A stretch of DNA of 64,000 bases, from assembly GCA_900708905.1 (NCBI GenBank), contig CAADRB010000018.1, positions 1,373,668-1,437,667 of the forward strand, given 5' to 3'. This stretch comes from Hymenolepis diminuta (taxonomy: Eukaryota > Platyhelminthes > Cestoda > Cyclophyllidea > Hymenolepididae). Both the position numbers and the translations under genes were made by a program. Positions within the stretch are counted from its first letter, which is position 1; every line of letters starts with the position of its first letter. The notes beneath the pieces were generated by a model. That model was not told the origin of the DNA. It saw only the letters and a list, made by a program, of their open reading frames with translations, and made no database searches. Below are positions 1-14,200 of the stretch, piece after piece.

Positions 1-434
1 TATGGATAGATTTTAGACTGACTTGGCGAACTTTTGCATTATCTTCTGTAAGAATTTTGCATGCAAGAATATAAACTTGTAACCAGTGATCCGAAATCCA
101 GTCCAATTTTTCCTTGTCTCCAATGCTAGTTGATTTATCCGGATCGTATTTGGTCCAGTCTGAAAGGCACGAAATTGCCGTAGCTCTTACACGACAATCG
201 CCTTGACAACAAAATGAGAGTATTAAATCGGCAGCGGTTGATGAGCCTAAAGGAGTGCCAGGATTCTTGGTTTTTGATATCTTACATAGAGCGACTGCCT
301 GAGTAGATGGGTTATTTGAATAAAGTTCCTAAACATATTTACGAATAATAAAGGGTCTTACATCAAGTTCAACTGCCAACTCAGAATCAGTCCCACACTT
401 AACCAATGATTTATCGTTCATATCTATATTTGTG
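1..434 (-). CDS. INTS4: Integrator complex subunit 4-like protein, internal exons, truncated by the window edge
   Basis: Two exons read on the minus strand: 362-434 (acceptor after a pyrimidine-rich tract ending TTTTAG, donor GTAAGA) and 1-328 (acceptor TTTAG), joined in phase 0 and still open at the left edge. The larger exon encodes two paired helices typical of HEAT repeats. Stretches such as CRVRATAISCLSDW and YILACKILTEDNAKVRQ follow the pattern I recall from human INTS4 (DPRVRTAAIKAM, then NQACKLLSDDYEQVR) with similar spacing. INTS4 is the scaffold of the Integrator cleavage module with INTS9 and INTS11, in the nucleus, processing snRNA and other Pol II transcript 3' ends. Upstream N-terminal exons should lie between 434 and 2294, but I could not place them firmly. 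Another HEAT protein is possible, since the match rests on pattern and remembered sequence. Confidence 0.68.
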
Positions 435-1329
435 CTAAAAGTTGAAAAAGATGTATGTTGAAAAAGTTGAAGGTTGAAAAAAAGAATGTAAATTAAGTCA
501 ATACTTATTAAATAACGTTGATTAAGATACCAACACATCAAGTATATATTAAGAGCACATAAATATACACTTGCAAAGATCTTCCAATTCAGCACTACGT
601 TATGACCTTCATGACGATTCAACACCCTAAAGCAAATAATACACTTATTTCCCTAAAAAAATATTTATAGACATTATGCTAAAATTATACTTAATAAATT
701 TAGTCTGCTGTCGAGCAAATTCTTTTGTGTATTCTTTCTCATTAATCAATACTAGCAAAGACTAGGTTGTAGAGAGTGAAAATGGAAACATAGTCACAAA
801 TGAGAGCATCAAAATAAGTATTTTGATATAAGATCACCAATAATCACTACTCTTTTGATAGAAATTTTATCATTATGTAACACATGCCATACGACCAAAC
901 GACTTTAATATTTAAATTCAGCATAACAGATATCTTATAAATTGTCGTAAACAGACACGAAAAATTCAAATAGATTAACTCCTTTATTAGATACGTAATT
1001 GGGTAAAGTAATTCACAACCTTACAACTCCTCCATGTGTAACTTCTAATTCATAGATTCAGAGTCTTTCTAAAGATTAAACAATGTAATAAAATGCAGCT
1101 GCTGGTTATCAAGAGTCAATCTTGAAGAATACTTTTTTTTCGGAAAATATTACGCTAATTTAATGAGTTCAAATTAGCAATTCATCCTGATTATAAATGG
1201 AAATTGGCAGTTTAACCAGCTGTATTTTTCATTCCAAAACTTTTATTCAGCTTATTTCAAGATCTGACAAATCAAAGAAGTTTTTGCTTTGACCAAGTTG
1301 TCATAGCCAAAACAACGAAGCCGACTCCT

Positions 1330-1870
1330 ACCTCAAAATTTTTAAATTTTCGCTTAAAGGGCATCTGGGTACACGCACAAAAGATAGCGATATTTCTCAT
1401 TGTTGGCAGGGTCCTCGAGCGAAATGATCAAAATCTCCAGGTATTTCAATGTTAATAGATGAAAAAGATACCAGAATGTTATCCCCAACGTTTACAAAAG
1501 ATTCTCTGTAAACCTCATCAAAGGATCTTTTGAACAAACAGCAGTATATGTTCGTTCGCATGGAGATTTTCCCGATAACTTCAGAAGCTAAAACTACCAA
1601 TTAGCGTGAGGAGTCATTAAAAAATCCTTCGACTCCCCACAACCTTCAGTAGGGACGCCTATTGAGATCTCACGTTTACCCCTCCCCAGGGGATGTGGTA
1701 ATTCTTGTCGATCCTGCTCTTGGCCACTTTCTAGGAATTAAATTTACATGCTTACAAACTCCTTAACAAGACACTCTCGAGGTTTATACTTCTCGAAAAT
1801 AAGCCCGTTCGTCACCAAATTACCGTCTTTCTATCATGTTGTGCGGTGAAGATTGAAATAAGCCAGAAGG
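1330..1870 (-). other. Coding-like fragments between INTS4 and PDXDC1, possibly INTS4 5' exons
   Basis: This stretch is less AT-rich than its surroundings and holds several open, coding-like minus-strand segments. One near 1333-1475 contains YLEILIISLEDPANNEKYRY. One near 1560-1730 contains GRGKREISIGVPTEGCGESK. One near 1765-1845 contains NGLIFEKYKPRECLVKEF and is followed by a GTAAGC donor. I could not join them in phase to each other or to the exon at 362-434. They may be 5' exons of the INTS4-like gene, a separate small gene, or decayed coding sequence. Confidence 0.25.
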
Positions 1871-2294
1871 ATGCTGGGCGCTAAAGTCGTTTATTCAGAC
1901 TTTAGGTATAGAACCACTCCTCTCGATTCTTCTATAGGACCTTGCGTTAAGTAATAAAAATGCCATCGCAAACGTAAAATTTTGTATAACTGTTAACCTT
2001 GAAATATCTGGATGATCAGACTCTCGAGTCGATTTCTGACGAAACTGACGTGCTCGAGTGTTAATAAAAGATGTTTCTCCTTAATATGTTAGTTGGATAA
2101 AGTTTAGACTATAAGAAGTTATATTTGATGCATATTCAAAACAAGTGCACAAAAATTTAAAATTACAAATGGCTCACGTTCCTCTAAATAGGTACTATAG
2201 GAAACAAAATGCTCAAACATAAAGTCAAAAGAGTAAAGCATGAAAGAAGACAACAAGAGCAGTGAAAGAAGATCAAAAGGCTATATGCATCCCT

Positions 2295-5200
2295 TCATCC
2301 TAAGTGGGTGTGTAAGGTTGACTGATTGGGTTCTGCAATTGCGGTGGAAGTTTCACTGCTAGATGGAAGGAACCAGGACCAAATAGAAGAGGATGGTGAC
2401 TGAGGAGGTTCTGGTGAAGAGGGTGAAAGTTTTTCCTCCTCGGGAGCCGAAGTTGTACTTCCACTAGATATATAATCTCGTTGTGATGGTGAAGGGCTGG
2501 GTTTAGGAAGAATAGTATCTGTGGTCACAAGTTGTCCTGAAAATGTAAATGGAAAATTTTTATGAGTTCTACGTATATAGAGAATTATTTATCTATATGG
2601 AATTTATTTACTGAATATGCTGTAGCCGTACTCTAGGCACCACATCGATTTTCAACATATTTCGTAAGTGTGAACTTCGCTTAATTTCGTAGACATTTCG
2701 AAATCCTATCTCACTATGCGATAAAAGTTTCTATTCAATTAAAATCTACGAGCGATAAATATCCCTGTGTGAAGTTAATGTTCTATTTGCCTTTCTGAAT
2801 ACATTTAATTAATACACGAAGTGCAGTCATTTAGTCTTTGACCTTCAAGCTCCCATGGTTGTGGATTTATCGTCTAGTATATAGTTCACCATATACATCG
2901 ATTTCCCAATCTTCGAAGACAATTTTGACAAACAAGCAGAATCTTTTAGCAAAGTTGCCTACAATACTTTAAAGAAAAGATGGGTACCGTCATTTCTTGC
3001 TTGCGTAGGACTCCCAATCAAGCCAGTAACCTTACCAGCCAATATAAATGCACTTCCAAGCATGCAGATAGTCAGAACAACATGGACATGCAGCTGATCA
3101 ATGCAAAGATAGGAACCGAGACATCTTCAACTGGAAGGTCACTTTCTCTCGCCCCTCATATTTGGTACATTTCACTCAATCTCGTGCAACATTATTCGAC
3201 TTTATATGTACTAAGCACAGTGAATTCAGAGAGAATAAAGTTTGCACTCACCAATAGAAAGATTCAGAGCTCGGCCATGAATCTGTGTATCAACAGGAGG
3301 TGACCACCAATTTACTAGTTTGTCCAGGTACGGTAACTGACGTAATATACCCTATTATTAAAGAAAAGTGACGTGTAAAATAGCAGTGTAATACATAAGC
3401 TGACAGAGGCTAATTAAATTGCATTTCGACTAACCTGTTCCCGCATGATTTTGATACGTTCTTCATTCATATACATTGTTGCTTCCTCAATACCGCGTTT
3501 CACCACTTCGGAGAGGTTATTGACGTACTGAAAGAAGAGAAAGAATAAAATTTGAACGGGACGGACATTTTACACAACGATTGAAAGTAACTCCATATAA
3601 GGCTAGTCGGAACATTAAATGACAATTTAGTAGCAAAATATAAAGTTTGGAAACCAGTTATTCGAATGTAGAAATGATACAAAACTCAGTGTTAGAGTTA
3701 CTTTAATGAGTTTTTAAGCAGCTTCCATCAAAGATCTACTTAACTCCCTGCTTCAATACATCCGAAGTTAAAAGTGGGAAGAATGATTGAATGCGTTTAC
3801 ATTGGTACATACAGTGAAGAGTCAAAAGAGTAGTAGTCAAATTTAAAGATGTTAGGGCTTTATTGAACGATATTCAGTTGCTTCAGAAAAACTGTTCAAT
3901 GTGCAAGGTTATTCATTTGTTCTAAAAAAACAATTTCACTATTAAATGACAATTTTGACAATTGATAACAAACAGCCAACCTAAATTGAGGTTAGACAAG
4001 AGACAAAATCAATTTGAAAAGCATTTGAAGTTGTATGTCGATTAACATTATCATAACAAATAATCCAAGTTGAAGGGGACCTTTGCTTTTAAATGATTTT
4101 GAAGCCAAATACTCCCATAGTCAACTCCTTATAAAATATAATTGATCGAGCATATTGACTACTGAAGCGTAGATAAGCACTCACATTGCTATCTTCCTCA
4201 ACTGCGTTCGCCATTCTCAGTACCAGCTGGACCATCTCACTAGTATCTGTTTCGGGCGTTATCAGTCCAAACCTCAAACAGTACAGCTGCGCTTGACAAA
4301 TAGGCGTCACTCCATTCTCACCATCCACATCACTTCCCACCGAATCATTGGCCTGTGATCTCGATGCCAAACTTTCCACTGCGTCATTTACTCCCGTCAC
4401 TCCACTGAATTTTACTTGAGCCGAGCTGAATGCGTAGTCATGGTTATGGAGACGTGAGATGAGTTCACGATTGAGATCACAGATGTGGAGGGCTGCCTTT
4501 AAGGGAAGTCTTAGGAGAGCATTGATGAGATGAGTTTGGTAGTCAGCGGGTGATAGACCATTGGCGTCAGGGAGAAGACAACGGTAAGTGTGAGGAACAT
4601 AACTGAAAAAGAGCAATTTTACTTAAATTCATTTCAGTAGGTGGGACTTCAATTAACAATAACTTACAAAGCGGCACCGAGACCTGCCCAGTCAGGAAGA
4701 TTGTAGTAATACAAGCCCGGGGTGGAATTGACCAATTTGCAGAAGTCCGGTTTTTCACGCCACGTTGCCTCCATTATAGTCTACCGAGGGTGAAATAGAG
4801 ATTTAGCACTGATAAAGTGGATTTCGGATGGCTTACAAATTTATTTATTTTAAATTCACTTAGATAATCTACAACTAGTAAGTCTAATTAGCTGTTAAAT
4901 GTCAAATTAAACCGAAATCACCGCTAAACTGTCAGAAATAATTTGGAGATAAACATTAAGCAATGTAACAAGATTATAACTTCAAGTTTAGTAACTATTT
5001 CACAAAACTACAAGTAGATCATTACATATCTATGAGAATAAACTCGACTTAATCGATTTTGAAATTGAATTCAGACCAAAAGCTTTGATATTCTAAATAC
5101 GGAACCTGACTCAAATGACGATGCCTAGGTTGCCTAACATACATTCTTTTCGTTATTTAAAGACGTGTAATTATTATGGCCAATCTTCAAAAGAAAATAG

Positions 5201-8200
5201 TGCCTCGCATCAGGAAGCGATCTAAAATACTCAAACGGCGGTTACACTAAATGTATTCAGTAAATGAAAATGTATTCAAAATTTTCAAAAGGTCCTGCTG
5301 AAAGTAAAAGGGAAGAGAGCGACAGAGGAAGTTATCTGAAAGTTCTCACTGACTTGCAGGAGGACTCCTCATTCGAAGCTAGCGGTAAATCGACCGCAGA
5401 ACAACTAATGGGAAGAACAGTTCGAACCAACAACCGTGCTATGATATCGAAGAGCAAAACAAATGAACCAGCAAAAAATAGTAAAAGAGGTGCGTTTGAT
5501 CGAAATTTTCGAATCAGTTACTCCTGGATGGATGGAACTGCATGCAAACGATGGGGAAAAGTTATGCATGAGATACAAATAAGTGATGTCATTTTGATCA
5601 AGCACAGAAAGCAATCGAGACCACATATTGGGGGAACTAAATCAACGACAGCATCAATCCCACTTTACCTTCTGTAGAACGCTTTCAAACTTCCAATACG
5701 TAAATCAGATAAGGCCCGAGAAAGAACTTCGAAACAACAGATACGCTGCTCAAAAAGGACTCATCGAAAACCCAGAAGACTTCAGATGAATCTGAAGTTG
5801 AAGGCACGCGAGGAAGGAGTAGCTTAAAAAAGGGGAGGTGTCAAGGGGAAAATGAAAATGGGCAAATTATTATACATTTTTTCCTTGAAGATATTAATAT
5901 TTTATATTTTCTTTCCTTTCATATTGAAAATAACATTTAGTTAATAAATTGTATATCTGATCTAAAGAACAATCTTGTACAGCATACAATGGTTATCGTT
6001 ACAAGAGGTTTTAATCTCTTTCTCTTTCCACTCAACTGCTATTTTTGTGAATGTTTTGAGATTTTTAGATGGAATTCAGGTAATATATAGAAAATAAAAT
6101 ATTCGTAAAGAATACATAACTCAAACTTACGCTATTGAGATTTATATTTTCCGCCAATTTATCGATATCCAGGTCGGTGATTTCAGTAACTGAAAAGGCA
6201 GAGAGCATCATAAAATTTAATTGGTCAGCAATAACTACATTCTTAGAGTATAATATAATTTTATAATGTATACCTAGAAATTTATCTCCCCTAAAATAAA
6301 TGTAATGAATTAAAACACATTTCCGGTTCATTCTTGCATAATAATTCGAAAGGTTAGAAATTATATAAGTCGAAAAAGTATAGTATTCCGAATTATATCC
6401 GCTTAAACATACCTAATTGATTGAACTATAAACAATAGCGAATGGGGAAGGAAACTACATATATGATTGGATGAATGGAATATAGGCCGATAGAAAATTA
6501 GTAAGGATACATGTACTGGTATAGTAGAACTACACACATGATGTACCAGTATAACCGTACTGGTACAGTAGCGATACAGTAAGAATACATCACACATGAT
6601 ACAAATGTGAGAATGAGGTGAATGGGCCATCGCATTGACTTAGTGGGGCATAATAATAAATTGAGACGAATCAGCTTGAGATAAATGTGACTGTCCGTAA
6701 TAAATTACCGACTTTAAATCACTACAAAAGGTTCATATTTGCGAAGATTAAAGGGCAAATCCCTATATGTTTACGTGTTCAATAATGTGACAAGGTAACA
6801 GCATTATATGAAGTTCAGAAATCTGCTATTTGAGAGCAACAATGATAACGGATAATTACAGAAGTACATGACCAAATTAATGGAAGTAAAGTTAGAAATC
6901 TACATACAAAATTCAAATTTATTTAATGAAGTCCTAAACAGTTTAAGAAAGTGCAGGAGAATATGAATTTTAATTCAAACCTCGTACAATATCTCATCTT
7001 CCCATGGCTATAAGGAAACTTATAAATACATTATTAGATAGGGGCTACTTTCTCAATCACCTTTTATGTATGACATTTCGCCTAGACCAAATCGATCGTT
7101 TTCGATTCAGCAGCAGGCTAGGAAATGAAGTAAGGGGGATCAAATTTACGCCTCCTACATACTATTTTTCAATAGGAAGGAAATTTTAACCTAATTTCTA
7201 GATAGCCATTTTGAAGATTATTACCTGAGAATGTGAATATCACATGAAATTCACCTACCACTTTGATCTCATTATCACAGAATTATTGCTTTCCTAGTTT
7301 ATTAAAGCTCACGTTAGCCGAGATGCATAAATAACAGAAATGCAAGTAGTAACAAGGACAACAAATAGTTGGCACTCTTAACTTGTAATAATTAGACCCT
7401 CTGCACTTATAAGACAGGAGTGGCACCATTCACCAATCTCTTGAAATTAGCCACTTTTGGACAAAAGCTTTCTTCTAATAGCAAACGAATTATAACCAAT
7501 TTGTGAAATACAAATTATATAGATCCAGAAGAATAAAAACAGTCTCACTGACTTAAATACTCTCAACTATCACAAGGTTATACGGATAGAGGCAAACAGA
7601 GCCAATATAATGTTTGGTATTAATAGCGAGATCTTCAAATTTCGTTTTCCTTTCCCTCATTATACATCTCTCGTTTAGGATATTTTTTGATTCAATTCAT
7701 TTAATCAAACGGATCAAAAAATAAACAGAGATAAGTCTTCTAACCATCCACATCATTGGATCAAACTGTTAGGCAGAATTTCTTATCTAAAATGCCAGAT
7801 AGATAGTAAAGATGCATGCATAATTATCAGTGAAGTATTGAAGACTTCGATCAAGAAAAGTAAAGATTTCTTTTGAGATCCATAGCTCTCCTTCCATTAA
7901 TGTAACCCTTTCAGTGTAAGATATTTGGATATACTGAAACCGACTGGAACTTAATTTGAAGGCTATTGAATGGAATGGCAAAGTGCACTGACTTCCGCTT
8001 TGAATTCATATTCTTTTTACATAACCGCATATTCCATAAAACATTGCAACATAGGCAGATATCCTATTAAACCATATACATTTTATTTAGAAGAAACGGA
8101 ATGATTCATACTTTTCGTAAGATTTTCATAGAAAAACAGGTCTGAATTTTCTTATACATTCACGGTTAAATACTACTAAAAAGAAAACAAAGAACGCGGA

Positions 8201-11200
8201 AGATATGCTAACAGAAACCCGTTTGACTAGCTTACCTTGAATAAACATTAGCATATTTACTTTACCACTAGGTACACTTTTTCGCATATAATTGGCCTAT
8301 GAATCCAAGTATGCTAGTCCAGGATAACCACAAGGTATGCATGTTTTGACCCCTACAGAAAATACAAGATTAAACAAGCAAAATTTATCTAACAAGACAG
8401 TATTGCGAAATCTTATAATATGGTAGAGCACAGTTGCGTTTATTTGCTTTCAAAAGATTATTCAGTGAAAAAAACAAGATGTGAAAGTCCTTGGGAATAA
8501 GAGGTACATACAGCAACCCTAACTTTATAGAAATCCCTGATCTCAGGATCGAAATCATTGAATTTCGCTTCTGTAGCCCCTCAGTAAGCGTCTGATTGAA
8601 AGCTATACATCGACCTATCCATATGGTACATTTGAAACGAAATTAGGGTGAAATTGACCAAACAAGCTTGTTCTATAATTCTAATACCGGAGATTTCACT
8701 ACAATTTAATAAACAAGAGTGGACTCACTGAAAGTGTCGTACGCACTCAGATATGCTTTTTATTAATTTACTTATCATCTTCATCTTATTTCCAATAAAT
8801 AAAAAGGAACTTGCGTTTGACGTCACACTTTAGTTTCGGAAAATAATTATTAAATAGACATATTTTACCATTAAATAAATAAATAAATGATTTGCATTCA
8901 TCTCTTCTAGCTACTTAATTCCAAAGGATACCCATAATTGTAAAAAACTTTCTTCGACAGAAGGAGAAGGTTTAATTTTAAATTCAGATTGAGCATAGGC
9001 GACTGTCCGTTTAAATCTTAAACTGCTCGAAACTCAAATATAGAACATATAGCGTTGAGTTTTGCATAACAGTCCTCGCCGGTTTTTGCATCGACTTAAG
9101 CATGTACTGCTGCAATGATTCATCACCCTTCTTGTAGTAAAACAACTGGGCTCTTTCATGAACATTTGCTAATCCTCTTTTAATCATTCTATATATAATT
9201 GTATGAACCCTAGAGAATAGACTGAATCACCAGCTGTTACAAAGGCAGCAGAGTAGGATACGAATATCATTTCTAATACATTAGAAATTGTGGTATAAGC
9301 TATAGAAAACCAATGTTACGATGAGTCCTAATCCGGATATGCAAAAATAAGACCAAAGAGCAGACTTACGATTCAATGAATCCAATAGGGAGAACCTGAG
9401 AACCATCATTCCTCCCGGTAGAAAATGTGTTTTGATAGAGAATCCAGGGTGCTCAAATTGTAATGCACTGGCCAGCTAGACAAAGAGAGAAGGTTATAAA
9501 CAACTATTATTTCGGGAGCTTTGAATTTCTTCATTTAGTAGTCAGAGGTTAAACAAAACAACAGTCTCTCATAGACTGTACATAAATCTTTTGCAAGTCA
9601 AATCTAATCGCACTGGATGAAATTTAAAGCGAGACTAGCCATATGACGCCAGTCAGTATGATAAGAATAATAAGAACAATGTCCCGCTAGAGCAATGAAG
9701 GCAAGAAGCAAGGTCTTAAGGAAAAATATGACAAATCAGACAAAAGAGATGAGAAGAAGTACTCAAGTCTCGATCTCCCCTTCTTTCAGAGAATATTACT
9801 TTGAAAGCTACACATCTCCTTGTCTAAAACCTATTTTGGTAAGAGCTATGACCTATTATTTTGATCAAATGGATTTCATATAAAAAAACATATTAGAATA
9901 GGGTACTGAAATGGTGCAGCTTTAAGATCACACCCAAACTGTTTTAGCGAAATGAATGATTCTATAGGCTTCAATATGTGGGACTGATCTCACCCTATGC
10001 AAAAAGGTTAACACCTTAGAGGGACTGATTTCTCACAATTAGATATGGAATGCTAGATACAATAGCTGTTTTTCCATACAAAATAAGATTTCTGGCCAGG
10101 ATATACTAGACATAACGGCATTGTACAGTGCAGATAGGAAACAATTTTGCTCACCCAGTGATTGAGACTGTTTAAGTATCGGAAATCCACAACTTGACAG
10201 GAATTTTTAGCTGAGGAGTTGACAGAAGACTCCGACATAAAACGCTTTTTAGCTTTGGTATCACCAGAAGCGTTGGGGTTTATAACGGAAAGAGACTTTC
10301 GTGGAAGTGATAGATTAACCTCTACAATGAAAAAAGCATGCATTTCAATTGCGGCCCGGGTTGGCATACGTTTAAAAATGGGGTATAGACCTATTGAGCG
10401 AAATGACTAATACTGTGCTACGTAAGAATACCAATAAGGTTATTTAATTATCCAGGGACTTAACAAGATGCCAGCCTTCGACCAAAATTTCCATATACTA
10501 AGGTAGGAATATGACTTGAATAGGTTATTCACTTTCTCAAATAGAAATCCTGAAATCGTGTTATTCTAAAAAAGGGCCAGACACCATTATCCTCAAAAAA
10601 ACGTCAAAAGCCAATTAAGCAGAGTCAAAAACACTTGAGTTTGGCAGAGACAAGACAACATTACGCCACTCTTATGATAAATTTGCATTCTACCACCCAG
10701 CTTGTCAAGCGAAATTGACCAGTGCGGTTGACCAACCACTTTACTGAATGTGCACCGGCTGGTACAAATCTTGTGAACTCTGACTTATTAGCTGTGCATG
10801 TCAACCACTTTGTCGTTAGAGTACGCAATAACGACCAATTTCTAGAACTGGAAGGACCATCTATACGGGTAATTTTTATCGTAGGATGAAATTTAGGGGG
10901 AAGTAAACTGATGTTATAAAACAAGATAGTATAAATAACGGATTTCACGAAAAAAACCAGGAGAAGCAGGCCCTAAGAAGTTGTTAAATTTAAAAGAGAA
11001 AAACAAGACTGAAGCTAATTTAGGGTAAATAGATAGTATGTGTATACTATTTATTGAGTATAAGTTGTCTATGAATATAAATCTTGATTCGTGGAAAATG
11101 GATAAAAAAGGGCAACGAGAATAAAGAGGAGTGCTTTATATGGATTCTTTCTATTACAGTGAAAAGGAATAAATGAACGGAATACATTCACAAAAATGTT

Positions 11201-14200
11201 TGGAAGCAACTGATTATAAAGTTGGAATATCTCTTTCATTTAATACATATTTTTTATATATGCAATGTCGGCAATCACATAACTGGAAAATCTGCACGAG
11301 CATATAAACGACTTCAAATAGATAATGGCTTCTTCTATGGCGACACTCAAGCCAAAACCTCAATTATAAAGGGAGGAGTATCTAACTAATCAACTAAAAA
11401 TAGCGTTCCACAATAAGTATTTTAGTAGTTAAACTTTGCCTTTAGCTGCGGGCAGAATATAGCGGAAAAGGATAATTGGACAATGTAAAGAGTTTTCGTG
11501 CTGAAAAAAGAGAAAAAAGGCATAAATGGGATAGAAGGTTAAATAATATATCGCAAATGTAAATTTTGAGAAACAAACAAGTAGCTTGATGAAATCTTCA
11601 TTGCTTTCAGTTTCACTGGCTGTTGGTTCCATCGGTGAATCCTCATGATTTGGCTAAAAAAGGGAAATATTACATCAAAAAAGAAATGTTTCAAAATAAA
11701 AGAAAACTTTTAGACTTACCAGGATTTCAATAGACTGAAGAGATTTCATCTTTTGAAGAGCATAAGTTGTCTGAAATGGGGAGAAAAAGTGCACATGAGG
11801 AATTATATAATGGATGAGTTCTAATTGGAGAGCTCTTAGAAAATAAATTTATAAATTCCATCCAAATACAAGAGAAGAAAAAAGCAAACGACTACCATAT
11901 TTTATGAAAAGAAAAATTTTATAACTTTTTTTATTAAAGAGACATTTCTAACACTTGTTTTGGTTGATGGGTTTTCAATCTGAAACTGATTAAAAACTCA
12001 CATTCTACTATCCCTACAGAGGTCATTATAAGACGATAAGTTTAGGCATTCCATTCACTGGATGTGTATCATTGAGTACACAAACCGTGACCTCTCATTA
12101 GACACATATTAACGTTATTCTCTACAAGATGGGTAGAGAGAATCCTTTATCTATCATTTCTAGTAGGCATTTGCTGTTTGCACAGGAACAACGAATGAAA
12201 TGATCTATAAAGAGGAATCCAGTGATCCTACATTTATTTATGTGCAGATAATGGTGACCTGAACGGCTAGAACATAAATTAGTCTTTAAAATGACGTCAA
12301 TTGCAAGACAGTCCATAGTCGAGTTACTTTTCGGTTTTGCCACATCAAGAAAATAGGTTGTTTGAGGATTTTAAGTGCATTTCTAGGTTCATCCACACCC
12401 CATATTTCCTTAATACTACGTTACTGTCGAGGGTGAATCAATAATTAGGATGAGTAACTGATCTATGTCTGCCTTTTATATTAAAACAAAATTGGTTTAA
12501 TAACTAGTTAATTGGCCTTTTTTGCAGTCAGATGTGTAACAACCACACCCAAAATCGTGTGCTGGATCGAATATGTTCAGTGCAACTGAACAGATTTTAT
12601 TGGCTTGGATTACCATGACAAAAATACATTCTAGTCAGTTCCTACATTTACAAACTCATGTGTCTTAAGAAAAGCCGTCGTTGTAGCTCTAGGTCTTCTT
12701 CCGTTTCCCTCTCCGTCTGAGAAAACTGTAGCTAAAATGCAACCTCAGCATGCGCCCAGCAATATCTCAGAAACAGCCTAGCTATTTAACAACCTTCAGC
12801 ATTAAATTTTCAACACAATAAATGGTAAATCTGAAACAAAACCAAAGAGCTAAAAGATAGCTCATATGTTGCGAATATATAATATGCAAATTTAGGTATA
12901 AAAGCAAACAAGACCTTTTTCTTCAAACAATAATATATTTAATGATTGTTAAATTTTTGTATTTCTTATAAAAAAGTTTTAAATGGCTTTTAATAATTCA
13001 TGTTTTTTTCACAGCTAATTTAAGCAAGTGATGCATCCCGTGGAGAAGGCAATTTGGTCTTCCTACGCATTCATTCAATCATGTTTTAATAAGAGAAAAA
13101 GGTATATACATTTACCCAAAGAGCCTTAAAATTTATTTAAAGAATATCCAAGAAATAAATGGGGGAGAATAGGTCACCAGTATGCTGTAAAATGGTAATA
13201 TCACCTTACCAGATGATCCGCATGTTCTAGCCGATTAACATGACTTCCATCATGGGTTCGAAGTGCAAACCAAGCAAAGAGAGCATCTTTGAGTCCATTG
13301 GAGGGTAGGGATCTGGGAATTGGGAAGAACGAGGATGTATCCCTTCCAGAATCTTCAGTTGCTGTAGCCGCAGTCACAGGGAAGACATTCAGGTAGAGGA
13401 GAATCGACTCTGGCATTGAGGACTGCATGAGGAGCTAACAAATAAAAAAAAAGAAAAGTAAACATCCGTGTCAGTTTCCGAGAATTTACCTGAACCTAAT
13501 GTAGAATTAACTTAGAAAAATGAACTCTTCTCATAAGAAATTATAATTTACTGTTACTTAACAACAGTATAAAGAGTAACATCCGAGGTAATATCATCCT
13601 TCTTATTCTTATCTTAGGGTGAGAAGAAATACCCTGACAAAAACTCTATGAAACATCGTTCGCGTGCCGATAGGGTAGTCGTTAATGTTCACATCTACCT
13701 AATCAGAGGTAACGGGTCCGTTGCTCACTGACATACATCCGAGGAACAGCAGTGCAAGTCGTACCAGTGGTCAAGAGAGCAGAGGAGAAAACTACAAATG
13801 TCTCGTCAGAAGAGCTCTAGGATATTTTTCTGTTCAGAAAGGAAAACGCTTTGCTTGTGTGTTCATTTAGATAAGCAGATAAAAATATATACATAAACAC
13901 GGTAACAAAATGAGACGACAAAATAAAATCGAAAAGGCAAGCGTTCAGTAACCTTATATATGAAAGATAAACCACCAACCAATTTAGTAAATCCATGCAG
14001 TTGCTTTGCTGTGAAACGGAGTAGAACTTGTTTATAAAATGTGCGATTATGAGAATATACATCTTTCATAAAATTGACATCTAATTCAATTTTCACCTAA
14101 CATTCTTCAATATTAAGCTCCATTTTATCTAAAGACCAAATAAGCATTTTTTAGTTTTCAAGCGCGAGGTCTTCAAATACCACTTTCCTTGCCACAGTAA

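Noticed and set aside
2980..3303. 107-codon open frame on the plus strand
   Set aside because: It overlaps PDXDC1 exon 17 antisense; the minus strand there encodes the conserved LVNWWSPP motif with matching splice phases.
10219..10410. 63-codon plus-strand frame
   Set aside because: Antisense to PDXDC1 exon 11, where the minus-strand frame carries the conserved SLNHW end and fits the neighbouring phases.
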